A program made the position numbers and the translations under genes. A stretch of 8,167 nucleotides of DNA, taken from positions 1 through 8,167 of the forward strand of contig JAUWCW010000079.1 in assembly GCA_030609125.1 (NCBI GenBank), in the 5' to 3' direction. Below, in pieces: positions 1 to 6,124 of this stretch (its first letter is position 1; each line of letters opens with the position of its first letter). This DNA is from Candidatus Rokuibacteriota bacterium. Lineage in GTDB: Bacteria > JAUVQV01. The notes below the pieces were generated by a model. The model saw only the letters and a program-made list of their open reading frames with translations, was not told the origin of the DNA and searched no databases.

Positions 1-1240
1 GGGCGTCCTCGACGAGCTTGATGATCTGGGCGAGCGCCGTGTCCTTTCCGATCCGGGTGGCCTCGAAGGTGAACGAGCCGGTCTTGTTGATGGTGGCCCC
101 CGTCACCGTGTCGCCGGCGGACTTCTCGACCGGGATGCTCTCGCCGGTGAGCATCGACTCGTCGACGCTGGAGTGGCCCTCGACGACGGTTCCGTCCACG
201 GGGATCTTCTGGCCCGGCTTGACGAGCACGATGTCCCCGACGGCTACCTCGTCGATGGGGATCTCCTTCTCCTTGCCGTCGCGGATGACGGTGGCCGTCT
301 TCGGCTGCAGGCCCATGAGGGTCTTGATCGCCTCCGAGGTCTTGCCCTTGGCGAGCGCCTCGAGGAGTTTGCCCATGAGAATGAAGGTGATGAGGACGCC
401 GGCCGTTTCGTAGTAGAGGTCGTCGGCGCCGAAGCCCGGGCGGCCCATCCAGACGGCGGTGCTCACGGCCAGGCTGTAGAGCCAGGCGGCGCCGGTGCCG
501 ATGGCGACGAGGGTGTCCATGGTGGCCGTCTTCGTCCGGGCCAGCGCGAGAAGGCCCCGGGAGTAGAACTGGCTGTTCACCACGAGGATCGGCGTGGCGA
601 GGAGAAACTGGATAAGCGCGATCGCGCCGTCGCTGAAGGGGAGGGGAGGCAGGCCCACCATGGGGCCCATGGCGACGTACAGGAGGGGAATGGCGAGACA
701 GACCGATACGAGAAACTTCAGCTTGAGGGTGCCGATCTCCTTTTCGCGTGCCTCCTTCTCGCGGTCCGCCGTTGTCTCCTCCTCCCGCACGGGGGTGTAG
801 CCCGCGTCGCTCACCGCTTTTTCGATATCGGCGATGGAGACGCGGGCGGGGTCGACATCGACGGAGGCCTTTTCGGTGGCCAGATTGACGCGTGCATCCG
901 AGACTCCTTCGATGCCCTTGAGGGCCTTTTCGACGGAGGCGACGCAGGAGGCGCAGTGCATGCCCTTGACGCCGATGGCTATGGTGCCGGGCGTGGAGGC
1001 GGGCGCCTCCTTCACCGGGGTGTAGCCGGCATCGGAGATGGCCTTCTCGAGGTCCTCCCTCGATGCGAAGCCCGGGTCGAAGTCGATGGAGGCCTTTTCC
1101 GCGGCGAGGTTGATCCGCGCGTCGGAAACGCCCTCGACGCTCTTGAGGGCCTTTTCCACCGAGGCGACGCAGGAGGCGCAGGTCATCCCCGTAACGCCGA
1201 TGGTTACGCGCCGCTCCTCTTTCTTTTCCGCGTCAGCCAT
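1..1240 (-). CDS. copA: Copper-translocating P-type ATPase, N-terminal part (gene continues past left edge)
   Basis: P1B-type ATPase that pumps Cu(I) out of the cytoplasm using ATP. Only the first 413 codons are present. Two heavy-metal-associated (HMA) domains come first: GMTCASC with Cys21 and Cys24, then GMHCASC with Cys96 and Cys99. After a charged linker (about 155-172) come membrane helices at about 174-192, 205-222, 238-263 and 276-292. The actuator domain follows, with the TGES dephosphorylation loop at 365-368. The membrane CPC motif, the DKTGT phosphorylation site and the ATP-binding domain lie outside the window. The start is the ATG at 1240, preceded by a GGTGGGG stretch as a weak ribosome site, 34 nt after the stop of the small selenoprotein gene. 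Family assignment is firm; Cu(I) specificity is inferred from the two CASC domains and the csoR-type operon. Confidence 0.96.
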   Translation of the reverse strand, partial: MADAEKKEERRVTIGVTGMTCASCVASVEKALKSVEGVSDARINLAAEKASIDFDPGFASREDLEKAISDAGYTPVKEAPASTPGTIAIGVKGMHCASCVASVEKALKGIEGVSDARVNLATEKASVDVDPARVSIADIEKAVSDAGYTPVREEETTADREKEAREKEIGTLKLKFLVSVCLAIPLLYVAMGPMVGLPPLPFSDGAIALIQFLLATPILVVNSQFYSRGLLALARTKTATMDTLVAIGTGAAWLYSLAVSTAVWMGRPGFGADDLYYETAGVLITFILMGKLLEALAKGKTSEAIKTLMGLQPKTATVIRDGKEKEIPIDEVAVGDIVLVKPGQKIPVDGTVVEGHSSVDESMLTGESIPVEKSAGDTVTGATINKTGSFTFEATRIGKDTALAQIIKLVEDA

Positions 1241-1274
1241 TGCGACCCCACCGTGACACAGCACTCACCGCCTC

Positions 1275-1433
1275 TCAGGCGAGGGGACAGCAACCCCCTC
1301 CCTTGCGGTCGTCCTTGCCCGTTCCGCTGCCTTCACCAGCACCGTGGTGATGGGAGGGGCCTCAGCCGCCGCCGGTGAAGATCTTGTAGACGATAAAAAG
1401 AACAAACGCGATCAGAAAGACATTTTCCACCAT
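1275..1433 (-). CDS. Small membrane-anchored selenoprotein with UGA-encoded Sec, between csoR and copA
   Basis: I do not recognise this family. Read with UGA (1362-1364) as selenocysteine, the frame gives 52 residues. One hydrophobic helix (about residues 4-19) ends in K-I-F-T-G-G-G. Sec24, Gly, Pro, Ser and three His (28-30) follow, then a Gly/Lys/Asp-rich stretch, and the chain ends G-G-G-C-C-P-L-A. A second UGA at 1275-1277 is the terminator. The ATG at 1433 has AGGGGGTG just upstream and sits 7 nt after the csoR stop, so the gene is translationally packed inside the operon. A hairpin with a GGU-bearing loop follows the UGA at the spacing of a bacterial SECIS. Sec, His and Cys-Cys are all soft-metal ligands or redox groups, so a membrane copper-binding or copper-reducing accessory of CopA is a reasonable inference, not a demonstrated role. 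The alternative is a 23-residue peptide ending at the first UGA, which would leave the coding-like, Cys-terminated downstream frame and the hairpin unexplained. Confidence 0.72.
1333..1361 (-). promoter_or_regulatory. Bacterial SECIS hairpin for the copper-operon selenoprotein
   Basis: Directly downstream of the UGA, TCACCA (1350-1345) pairs perfectly with TGGTGA (1338-1333) around the six-base loop CGGTGC. Flanking CC/GG pairs across an A-A mismatch extend the stem. The loop GGU begins 18 nt after the UGA, the same distance as the GGU of the E. coli fdhF SECIS, and G occupies the second and third loop positions, as SelB recognition normally needs. Pairing and spacing are seen in the sequence; SelB binding is inferred. 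Confidence 0.7.
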
Positions 1434-1440
1434 GCACCCC

Positions 1441-1707
1441 CTACGGTTTTCTGAACCTTGAGATCAGTTCGAGGATCTCGCTGATTTTCGTCTCCTTGTC
1501 GGCATCGCTCCCCTCGCTGAGCGAGTCGTGCACACAGGTCTCGATATGATGTTTGAAGATGTTGTCCTGGACCTTGCAGAGGGCGTTGATGGCCGAGCGA
1601 AGCTGCAGAAGAACGTCGACGCAGTAACGCTCCTCCTCGATCATCTTCTTGATCCCGCGCACCTGCCCCTCGATCCTGCTGAGGCGGGCGATCTGTGCCT
1701 GCTCCAT
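1441..1707 (-). CDS. csoR: CsoR-family copper-sensing repressor
   Basis: Small all-alpha DUF156 repressor that releases its operator when it binds Cu(I). The 88-residue protein opens with the family hallmark RIEGQVRGI (11-19). The Cu(I) ligands are complete and correctly spaced: Cys29 (in YCVDVL), His54 and Cys58 (in HHIETC), matching the 25 and 4 residue steps of M. tuberculosis CsoR C36-H61-C65. The start is the ATG at 1707, giving the usual short N-terminus. The frame stays open upstream to 1803, but that extension is low-complexity and crosses the promoter, so I reject it. The -10 box ends about 6 nt before this ATG, which implies a leaderless or nearly leaderless mRNA. It is the first gene of csoR - selenoprotein - copA and should autoregulate all three. 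RcnR/FrmR relatives are excluded by the ligand set. Confidence 0.93.
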   Translation of the reverse strand: MEQAQIARLSRIEGQVRGIKKMIEEERYCVDVLLQLRSAINALCKVQDNIFKHHIETCVHDSLSEGSDADKETKISEILELISRFRKP

Positions 1708-1713
1708 GTCCTT

Positions 1714-1743
1714 AATATAGGGTACCCCCCCATGGCATGTCAA
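1714..1743 (-). promoter_or_regulatory. Promoter of the copper operon with CsoR-type operator in the spacer
   Basis: Read on the minus strand, TTGACA (1743-1738) and TATATT (1719-1714) are 18 bp apart. The spacer holds a run of seven G followed by TACCC, within which GGGTACCC (1720-1727) is a perfect palindrome. G-tracts flanked by TA-rich dyads are the usual target of CsoR/RcnR-type repressors, and a site between -35 and -10 would occlude RNA polymerase. A-tracts upstream (about 1746-1770) could act as an UP element. The boxes are seen; repressor binding is inferred. Confidence 0.75.
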
Positions 1744-1818
1744 GGAAAAACGCCTTTTTTCTTTTTTTTCGGCTGGTGTGACGGCTATCACAGCGAAGTT
1801 CATGAGCCATCGCCTACT

Positions 1819-1846
1819 TTGTACCTAACCTATTTAGTATTAAATA
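1819..1846 (+). promoter_or_regulatory. Candidate promoter/operator of the sensor kinase
   Basis: TTGTAC (1819-1824) and TAAATA (1841-1846) are 16 bp apart, ahead of the kinase start at 1871. The second box is one arm of the inverted repeat TATTTA-GTAT-TAAATA (1831-1846), a possible regulator site. It is the only AT-rich dyad in the divergent intergenic region. The promoter boxes are only moderate matches. Confidence 0.4.
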
Positions 1847-1870
1847 CCCAGTGAGAAGAAACACGAATCG

Positions 1871-3364
1871 ATGCTGAAATACCTGAGAACCTCCATATTC
1901 GCGGTGGGAGTGACCGGCACGGTCATGATCCTTGCCTCACTTTTCTGGAACGCATCGCAGGTGCACAAGAGCACCATCGAGGAGGCACGGATCCAGGCGC
2001 GCATCGCCCACGACGAGGACGTCGTCTACCGCAACTGGAACTCCCGGCACGGCGGCGTCTACGTCAGAGTTACCGACGAGACCCGGCCGAACCCCTACCT
2101 CGCCGACGTTGCCGACAGGGACATCACCACGACCACGGGGGAGCGCCTGACGCTCGTCAACCCCGCCTTCATGACCCGACAGGCCCACGAGTACGCCGGC
2201 GAGTGGCACAACGTGGCGGGGCACCTCACCAGCCTCAATCCCATACGGCCCGGAAACAAGCCCGACCGGTGGGAGTGGTCGGCGCTCCTGGATTTCGAGG
2301 AGGGGGCTGAGGAGGTGAGCTCCGTCGCCATGGTGGACGGTGTCGAGTACTTTCGCCTCATGAAGCCCCTCGTGGCCGAGCAGGAATGCCTCGGATGCCA
2401 TGCGGGCCAGGCTTACAGCCCCGGCGAGATCCGCGGCGGGATCAGCATGGCCGTGCCGATGAAGCCCATGCGGACGATCGAGCGCAGCACCATCCTGAAG
2501 CTGATTATGGCCCACGCGGCCCTGTGGATCGTCGGCTTCACGGCGCTTCTCGCGGGGGGGCGAAGACTCATGCGGGCAGAGGAGGCGCGGAGCTCCGCCG
2601 AGGAAGACCTGAAGGTCCACGCCCGCAAGCTGGAAGAGTCGAACCGGCTCAAGGACCTGTTCACCGACATCATGCGCCACGACCTGCTGAACCCGACGGG
2701 GATCATAAATTGCTACGCTGATTTTATCCTCGAGCGGGAAGTGGATCCGCGGACGAGGGACTTCAGCGTCAAGATCAAGAACACCGCCGCCCGGCTGATC
2801 AACATGATCGACAACGCCTCGCGTTTCACTCACCTGAAGGAGATGGAGGCGGTGGAGTGCGAGGATCTCGACCTCGGCGCCGTCATCGAAGAGGCGATGC
2901 TGGAAGTGGAGGAGTGCTGCGGCGGCGCCGGCGTGGAGCTCGTCTATCGGCCCAGCGGGGAATTCCCCATCCGCGCCAACACCATGCTCGAGAACGTCTT
3001 CGTCAACCTTTTTTCGAACGCGGCCAAGTACGCGCCCGAAGGCGAGAGGGTGGAGGTCGACATCGAGGACGGGGGGAAGCTCTGGACCGTCTCGGTGAAG
3101 GATTTCGGAGTGGGCATTCCCGACGAAGAAAAGGAGCGGGTCTTCTGCCGCTTCGAGCGGCTGCGCAAGGAAGGTGTTCAGGGCACGGGACTCGGCCTGG
3201 CGATCTCACGCCACCTCGTCGAGCTCCACGACGGTGTCATCTGGGCGCAGGACAACCCTGAAGGGGGCGCGATCTTCATGGTCAGCCTTCCCAAGGATGG
3301 TCCGCGGACGGACAGACTGCAGGTCCCTCGCCTTGAGCTTCTGGAAGAGCGGCTTTCAGCCTGA
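1871..3364 (+). CDS. Membrane histidine kinase with Tll0287-like (DUF3365) haem sensor domain
   Basis: Sensor kinase of 497 residues. A TM helix (about 6-28) is followed by an extracytoplasmic sensor domain (about 30-205) of the Tll0287-like/DUF3365 type, carrying a c-type haem attachment motif C173-L-G-C176-H177. A second TM helix (about 207-229) and a short coiled coil (about 233-265) lead to a HisKA domain with the phospho-acceptor His270 in MRHDLLNP. The ATPase domain has the N box (NLFSNAAKYAP, 379-389), G1 box DFGVGIP (411-417) and G2 box GTGLGLA (438-444), all apparently intact. The start at 1871 has only a weak GAGAAG upstream. No response regulator lies in the window, so the kinase is an orphan here. 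The haem suggests sensing of redox state or a diatomic gas; divergence from the copper operon is suggestive but does not prove a shared signal. Confidence 0.93.
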   Translation: MLKYLRTSIFAVGVTGTVMILASLFWNASQVHKSTIEEARIQARIAHDEDVVYRNWNSRHGGVYVRVTDETRPNPYLADVADRDITTTTGERLTLVNPAFMTRQAHEYAGEWHNVAGHLTSLNPIRPGNKPDRWEWSALLDFEEGAEEVSSVAMVDGVEYFRLMKPLVAEQECLGCHAGQAYSPGEIRGGISMAVPMKPMRTIERSTILKLIMAHAALWIVGFTALLAGGRRLMRAEEARSSAEEDLKVHARKLEESNRLKDLFTDIMRHDLLNPTGIINCYADFILEREVDPRTRDFSVKIKNTAARLINMIDNASRFTHLKEMEAVECEDLDLGAVIEEAMLEVEECCGGAGVELVYRPSGEFPIRANTMLENVFVNLFSNAAKYAPEGERVEVDIEDGGKLWTVSVKDFGVGIPDEEKERVFCRFERLRKEGVQGTGLGLAISRHLVELHDGVIWAQDNPEGGAIFMVSLPKDGPRTDRLQVPRLELLEERLSA

Positions 3365-3381
3365 CGGCGGGACCCGCCGTC
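3363..3381. terminator. GC-rich hairpin between convergent genes
   Basis: GACGGCGGG and CCCGCCGTC form a 9-bp perfect dyad around a single A (realistically a 7-bp stem with a 5-nt loop). It begins at the kinase stop codon and ends 13 bases before the stop codon of the convergent glutaredoxin gene. No T-tract follows, so it is a possible bidirectional terminator or mRNA-end stabiliser rather than a classic intrinsic terminator. Confidence 0.45.
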
Positions 3382-3393
3382 GGATCAGACCCC

Positions 3394-3609
3394 TCAGGAG
3401 CCTCCGTAGCCGATGGTGACCTTCCCTCCGTCCAGGATGACGGGAACGTCGCGCCGTCCCTTGCTGTGCCGGAGCATCTCGTCCAGGAGGGCGCGGTCCG
3501 CTTTCACGTCCCGGTAGTCAACCTCCCGTCCCTCGGCTGAGTAGGCCTCACGGGCCTTCACGGTGTAGGGTCAGCTGGCCTTTCCGTAGATGATGACCGC
3601 GTCCGACAT
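3394..3609 (-). CDS. Uxx-star family glutaredoxin-like selenoprotein (UGA = Sec13)
   Basis: Thioredoxin-fold redox protein of 71 residues. The first strand VIIYGKAS leads straight into UGA (3571-3573), then PYTVKAREAY. In glutaredoxins this position holds the catalytic Cys of CPYC; here it is Sec-P-Y-T, a U-x-x-T motif without the resolving Cys. The rest fits a short glutaredoxin: DYRDV in the second strand, a helix, the cis-Pro strand DVPVIL (51-56 region) and the Gly-rich end TIGYGG. This matches the annotated Uxx-star (seleno)protein family. The ATG at 3609 has AAGGAGG 8 nt upstream. Ignoring the UGA would leave a 12-codon peptide with a strong ribosome site. The gene stands alone, convergent with the kinase and divergent from the cupin. 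Its substrate is unknown; likely thiol or peroxide redox chemistry. Confidence 0.88.
3543..3570 (-). promoter_or_regulatory. Bacterial SECIS hairpin of the Uxx-star gene
   Basis: AGGCC (3557-3553) pairs with GGCCT (3547-3543) around loop CGTGA. The loop starts 18 nt after the UGA and has G at its second position. A short GC-rich stem at this distance fits the bacterial SECIS model. The hairpin is compact (5 bp plus weaker outer pairs), so the support is the combination of spacing, loop G and the conserved protein context. Confidence 0.62.
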
Positions 3610-3644
3610 GGCTCTCTCCTCCTTCTCTTACGAATCGCTCCCCC

Positions 3645-3685
3645 AGTATAGACAAAAATGCCACGGGGGAAAGATCTGGTATACT
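3645..3685. promoter_or_regulatory. Divergent TATACT -10 boxes for glutaredoxin and cupin genes
   Basis: On the minus strand TATACT lies at 3650-3645, leaving a leader of about 28 nt that contains the AAGGAGG ribosome site of the selenoprotein gene. On the plus strand TATACT lies at 3680-3685, only 7 nt before the cupin ATG at 3693, so that transcript would be leaderless. Neither has a convincing -35 box. Confidence 0.5.
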
Positions 3686-3692
3686 TTTCGGC

Positions 3693-4061
3693 ATGAAAAA
3701 CGACGCGGTCGACACGCATCCCGTGGAGGACCACCGCCCCTGGGGCTTCTTTGAGGTCCTCTCCGACGGGGAAGATCACAAGGTCAAGAGGATAACGGTC
3801 TACGCCGGCAAGAGGCTCTCCTATCAGCGCCACAGCAGAAGAAGCGAGCACTGGCACGTCGTGGCGGGAGAGGCCGTGGTCACCATCGATAGGCGCGACA
3901 TCCGCCTCGGTCCCGGGGAGTCGGTCGACATCGGCACCGGCGAGGCCCATCGCATCGCCAATCCCGGCACGGAGAACGTTGTCTTCATCGAAGTCCAGCG
4001 GGGCGACTACTTCGGCGAAGACGACATCGAGCGGCTGGAAGACGATTTCGGCCGGACCTGA
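3693..4061 (+). CDS. Stand-alone cupin, mannose-6-phosphate isomerase type II C-terminal-like
   Basis: A single double-stranded beta-helix domain of 122 residues. It opens with RPWGFFEVL and continues VKRITVYAGKRLSYQRH, the pattern of the metal-binding C-terminal domain of bifunctional ManC/AlgA phosphomannose isomerases. Candidate metal ligands are Gln45, His47, Glu52 and His86, followed by the second cupin motif around PGESVDIGTGEAHRI. The nucleotidyltransferase half of ManC is absent, so it may be a sugar-phosphate isomerase or another small cupin enzyme; the substrate cannot be read from the sequence. The ATG at 3693 has no ribosome site upstream and sits where transcription should start from the TATACT box. 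Confidence 0.85.
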   Translation: MKNDAVDTHPVEDHRPWGFFEVLSDGEDHKVKRITVYAGKRLSYQRHSRRSEHWHVVAGEAVVTIDRRDIRLGPGESVDIGTGEAHRIANPGTENVVFIEVQRGDYFGEDDIERLEDDFGRT

Positions 4062-4074
4062 AAAAGACCGTCTC

Positions 4075-4554
4075 ATGCTGAACCATTCGATCAAGACAGG
4101 GGTCTGCTTCGGCCTGACCTCAGGCGTCATCACGACCCTGGGCCTGATGGTCGGGCTCAACTCCGGCACCCACTCGAAGCCGGCGGTCCTGGGGGGCATC
4201 CTCACCATAGCCGTCGCCGACGCCTTTTCCGACGCCCTCGGCATCCACATCGCCGAAGAGTCGGAGAACACTCACACCCACTGGGAGGTCTGGCAGTCCA
4301 CCATCGCCACCTTCCTGTCCAAGTTCTTCCTTGCCCTTACCTTCGCCGTCCCCGTCCTCCTGCTGGACCTCCCCACGGCGGTCATCGTCAGCGTCGTCTA
4401 CGGCCTGTCGGTCCTCGGTGCCCTCAGCTACTATCTGGCCCGCGAGCAGGGAGACATCCCCGCCAGGGTTGTCAGTGAACATCTCGGAATCGCGCTGCTC
4501 GTGATCGTCGCGACCCACACCGTCGGGCAGTGGATCGGCGCGCACTTCGGCTGA
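4075..4554 (+). CDS. Compact VIT1/CCC1-like membrane protein
   Basis: Integral membrane protein of 159 residues with five predicted helices (about 8-30, 36-56, 80-99, 101-121, 134-156). The first third, with TSGVITTLGLMVGL, an ILTIAVADAFSDALG helix and an acidic EESE, resembles the start of VIT1/CCC1 vacuolar iron/manganese transporters, including the Asp in the second helix. Family members usually carry a cytosolic metal-binding insert between helices 2 and 3; here only a short His/Glu segment (EESENTHTHWEVW) is present. Start chosen at the ATG at 4075, 13 nt after the cupin stop; the frame is open further upstream but that stretch overlaps the cupin gene. No clear ribosome site. Fe2+ or Mn2+ transport is inferred from fold similarity only. 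Confidence 0.68.
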   Translation: MLNHSIKTGVCFGLTSGVITTLGLMVGLNSGTHSKPAVLGGILTIAVADAFSDALGIHIAEESENTHTHWEVWQSTIATFLSKFFLALTFAVPVLLLDLPTAVIVSVVYGLSVLGALSYYLAREQGDIPARVVSEHLGIALLVIVATHTVGQWIGAHFG

Positions 4555-4568
4555 CGGGGGATGCGGCG

Positions 4569-5366
4569 TTGAGTGATGCGATAGGCGTTTTTGATTCCGG
4601 CGTCGGGGGCCTGACGGTCCTCAAGGAGATCTCGCGGCTTCTGCCGCGGGAAGACACCATCTACCTCGGAGACACCGCCCGCGTGCCGTACGGGACCCGC
4701 TCGGCGGTGACGATCAGAAAGTACGCCCTTCAGACGGCGGGATTTCTCGTCTCAAAAGGTGTGAAAATGCTGGTGGTGGCCTGCAACACCTCGGCCGCCG
4801 TCGCCCTGCCGACCCTGAGACGCAGCTTCCCGGGACTGCCTGTTCTAGGGGTCACCGAGCCGGGGGCGAAGGCGGCGGCCGCCGCCACGACAGGCGGACG
4901 GGTGGGAGTGATCGGAACGGAGGGGACCATCCGCAGCGGCGCCTACGAGAAGGCCATCCTGCGCTTTCGCCCGGGAACACGCATCGTCGCCAGGGCCTGT
5001 CCTCTCTTTGTCTCCCTCGCCGAAGAGGGCTGGGTGGAGGGCAAGGTGGCGCACCTTGTCGCCGCGGAGTACCTCGAGCCCCTTCGGGCGGGGGGGATCG
5101 ACACCCTGGTTCTGGGGTGCACCCACTACCCGCTGCTGAAGGGGACGATCCGCAAGGTCATGGGGCCGAGGGTGCGGCTGATAGACTCGGCGGAGGAGAC
5201 GGCCCGGGCGGTGAGGGAGATGCTGGAGCGCACCGGCCTGGGGACGACGTCCCGGCGCCCCTCCCGGCACCGGTTTTTCGTTACCGACCTGCCGGCCAAG
5301 TTCAAGGTCCTGGGCCGGCGCTTTCTCGACGCCCCCATCGGGCGGGCGTACCAGGTGGACATGTGA
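4569..5366 (+). CDS. murI: Glutamate racemase
   Basis: Converts L-glutamate to D-glutamate for peptidoglycan synthesis in the cytoplasm. From a TTG start the protein has 265 residues, normal for the family. It begins [16 protein letters not shown], with the catalytic Asp8-Ser9. Both catalytic cysteines are present: Cys72 in VACNTSAA and Cys184 in LGCTHYPLL. The substrate-site [11 protein letters not shown] (32-42) is intact. The TTG at 4569 is preferred because GGGGGA sits about 8 nt upstream and the start falls where family members begin. The only in-frame ATG (4530) overlaps the preceding gene and lacks a ribosome site. First gene of a murI-rph-rdgB cluster. Confidence 0.95.
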   Translation: MSDAIGVFDSGVGGLTVLKEISRLLPREDTIYLGDTARVPYGTRSAVTIRKYALQTAGFLVSKGVKMLVVACNTSAAVALPTLRRSFPGLPVLGVTEPGAKAAAAATTGGRVGVIGTEGTIRSGAYEKAILRFRPGTRIVARACPLFVSLAEEGWVEGKVAHLVAAEYLEPLRAGGIDTLVLGCTHYPLLKGTIRKVMGPRVRLIDSAEETARAVREMLERTGLGTTSRRPSRHRFFVTDLPAKFKVLGRRFLDAPIGRAYQVDM

Positions 5367-5380
5367 GACAGGAGATGAAA

Positions 5381-6124
5381 GTGAAGAGAATTGACGGAAG
5401 AAAAGAGGGGCAGATGCGCCCCGTTGAAATCGAGCCGGGGTATCTGAGAAACGCCGAAGGGTCGGCGCTGATATCCGTCGGCGGAACGAGGGTGATCTGC
5501 GCCGCCAGCGTGGAGGAGAAAGTGCCCCACTTCATGCGGGGGAAGGGTTCGGGGTGGGTGACGGCAGAGTACGCCATGCTGCCGCGCTCGACCCACACGC
5601 GGACGCCCCGGGAGTCCTCCAAGGGCAAGGTCGGAGGCCGGACCCACGAGATCAAGCGCCTCATCGGCCGGTCGCTCAGGGCCGTGACGGACATGGAGGC
5701 GCTCGGCGAGCGGACGGTGTGGATAGACTGCGACGTGATCGAGGCCGACGGCGGGACCAGGACCGCATCCATAACAGGCGCCTTCGTCGCTCTCTGTCTC
5801 GCCCTCGAGAAGATCAGGGGAGAGGGGCTGATCGACACCATCCCCGTTCGGGACCATCTGGCGGCTATCAGCGTCGGTGTCGTCGAGGGAGAGATCCTGC
5901 TTGATCTCTGCTACGACGAGGACTCACGGGCCGACGTGGACATGAACGTGGTCATGACCGGAGGCGGCAAGATCGTTGAGATCCAAGGCACCGCGGAGAA
6001 GGAGCCTTTCAGCTGGAACCGCCTGGAGACGATGACACATCTTGCCAAGAAAGGCATAGCAGACCTTGTGGGGGTGCAGAAGAAGGTTCTCGGCAGGGGG
6101 ATTGCCCTGGGGGAAAAAGGGTGA
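5381..6124 (+). CDS. rph: Ribonuclease PH
   Basis: Phosphorolytic 3'-5' exoribonuclease that trims tRNA 3' ends, forming a hexameric ring. The 247-residue protein starts [20 protein letters not shown], close to the family consensus. It shows the phosphate-binding region [14 protein letters not shown] and the [21 protein letters not shown] core (in two adjoining parts). The GTG at 5381 is chosen over the ATG at 5375 because AGGAG (5370-5374) abuts the ATG but lies 6 nt before the GTG. The choice changes only two residues. The stop overlaps the rdgB start as GTGA, indicating coupling. Confidence 0.95.
   Translation: MKRIDGRKEGQMRPVEIEPGYLRNAEGSALISVGGTRVICAASVEEKVPHFMRGKGSGWVTAEYAMLPRSTHTRTPRESSKGKVGGRTHEIKRLIGRSLRAVTDMEALGERTVWIDCDVIEADGGTRTASITGAFVALCLALEKIRGEGLIDTIPVRDHLAAISVGVVEGEILLDLCYDEDSRADVDMNVVMTGGGKIVEIQGTAEKEPFSWNRLETMTHLAKKGIADLVGVQKKVLGRGIALGEKG

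Noticed and set aside
173-1378. A 401-codon open frame on the plus strand
   Set aside because: It is antisense to copA. Its protein is low-complexity Gly/Asp/Arg-rich and follows the GC bias of the opposite strand, while the minus strand encodes a clear P-type ATPase.
1708-1803. Longer CsoR N-terminus from an upstream ATG
   Set aside because: The extension would be translated from the promoter and A-tract region, has a Lys/Glu low-complexity sequence, and CsoR proteins normally start just before RIEGQ.
1937-2833. A 298-codon open frame on the minus strand
   Set aside because: It lies wholly within the sensor kinase gene on the other strand, which has complete domain motifs. This frame shows no recognisable motif.
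3394-3609. Frameshifted or nonsense-mutated glutaredoxin pseudogene
   Set aside because: No frameshift is needed, the only interruption is a UGA precisely at the catalytic position, and a SECIS-like hairpin follows. A random nonsense mutation would not be expected exactly there.
5117-5374. In-frame opening upstream of rph overlapping murI
   Set aside because: It is an out-of-frame shadow of murI; rph family members begin near KRIDGRK and the ribosome site lies at 5370-5374.
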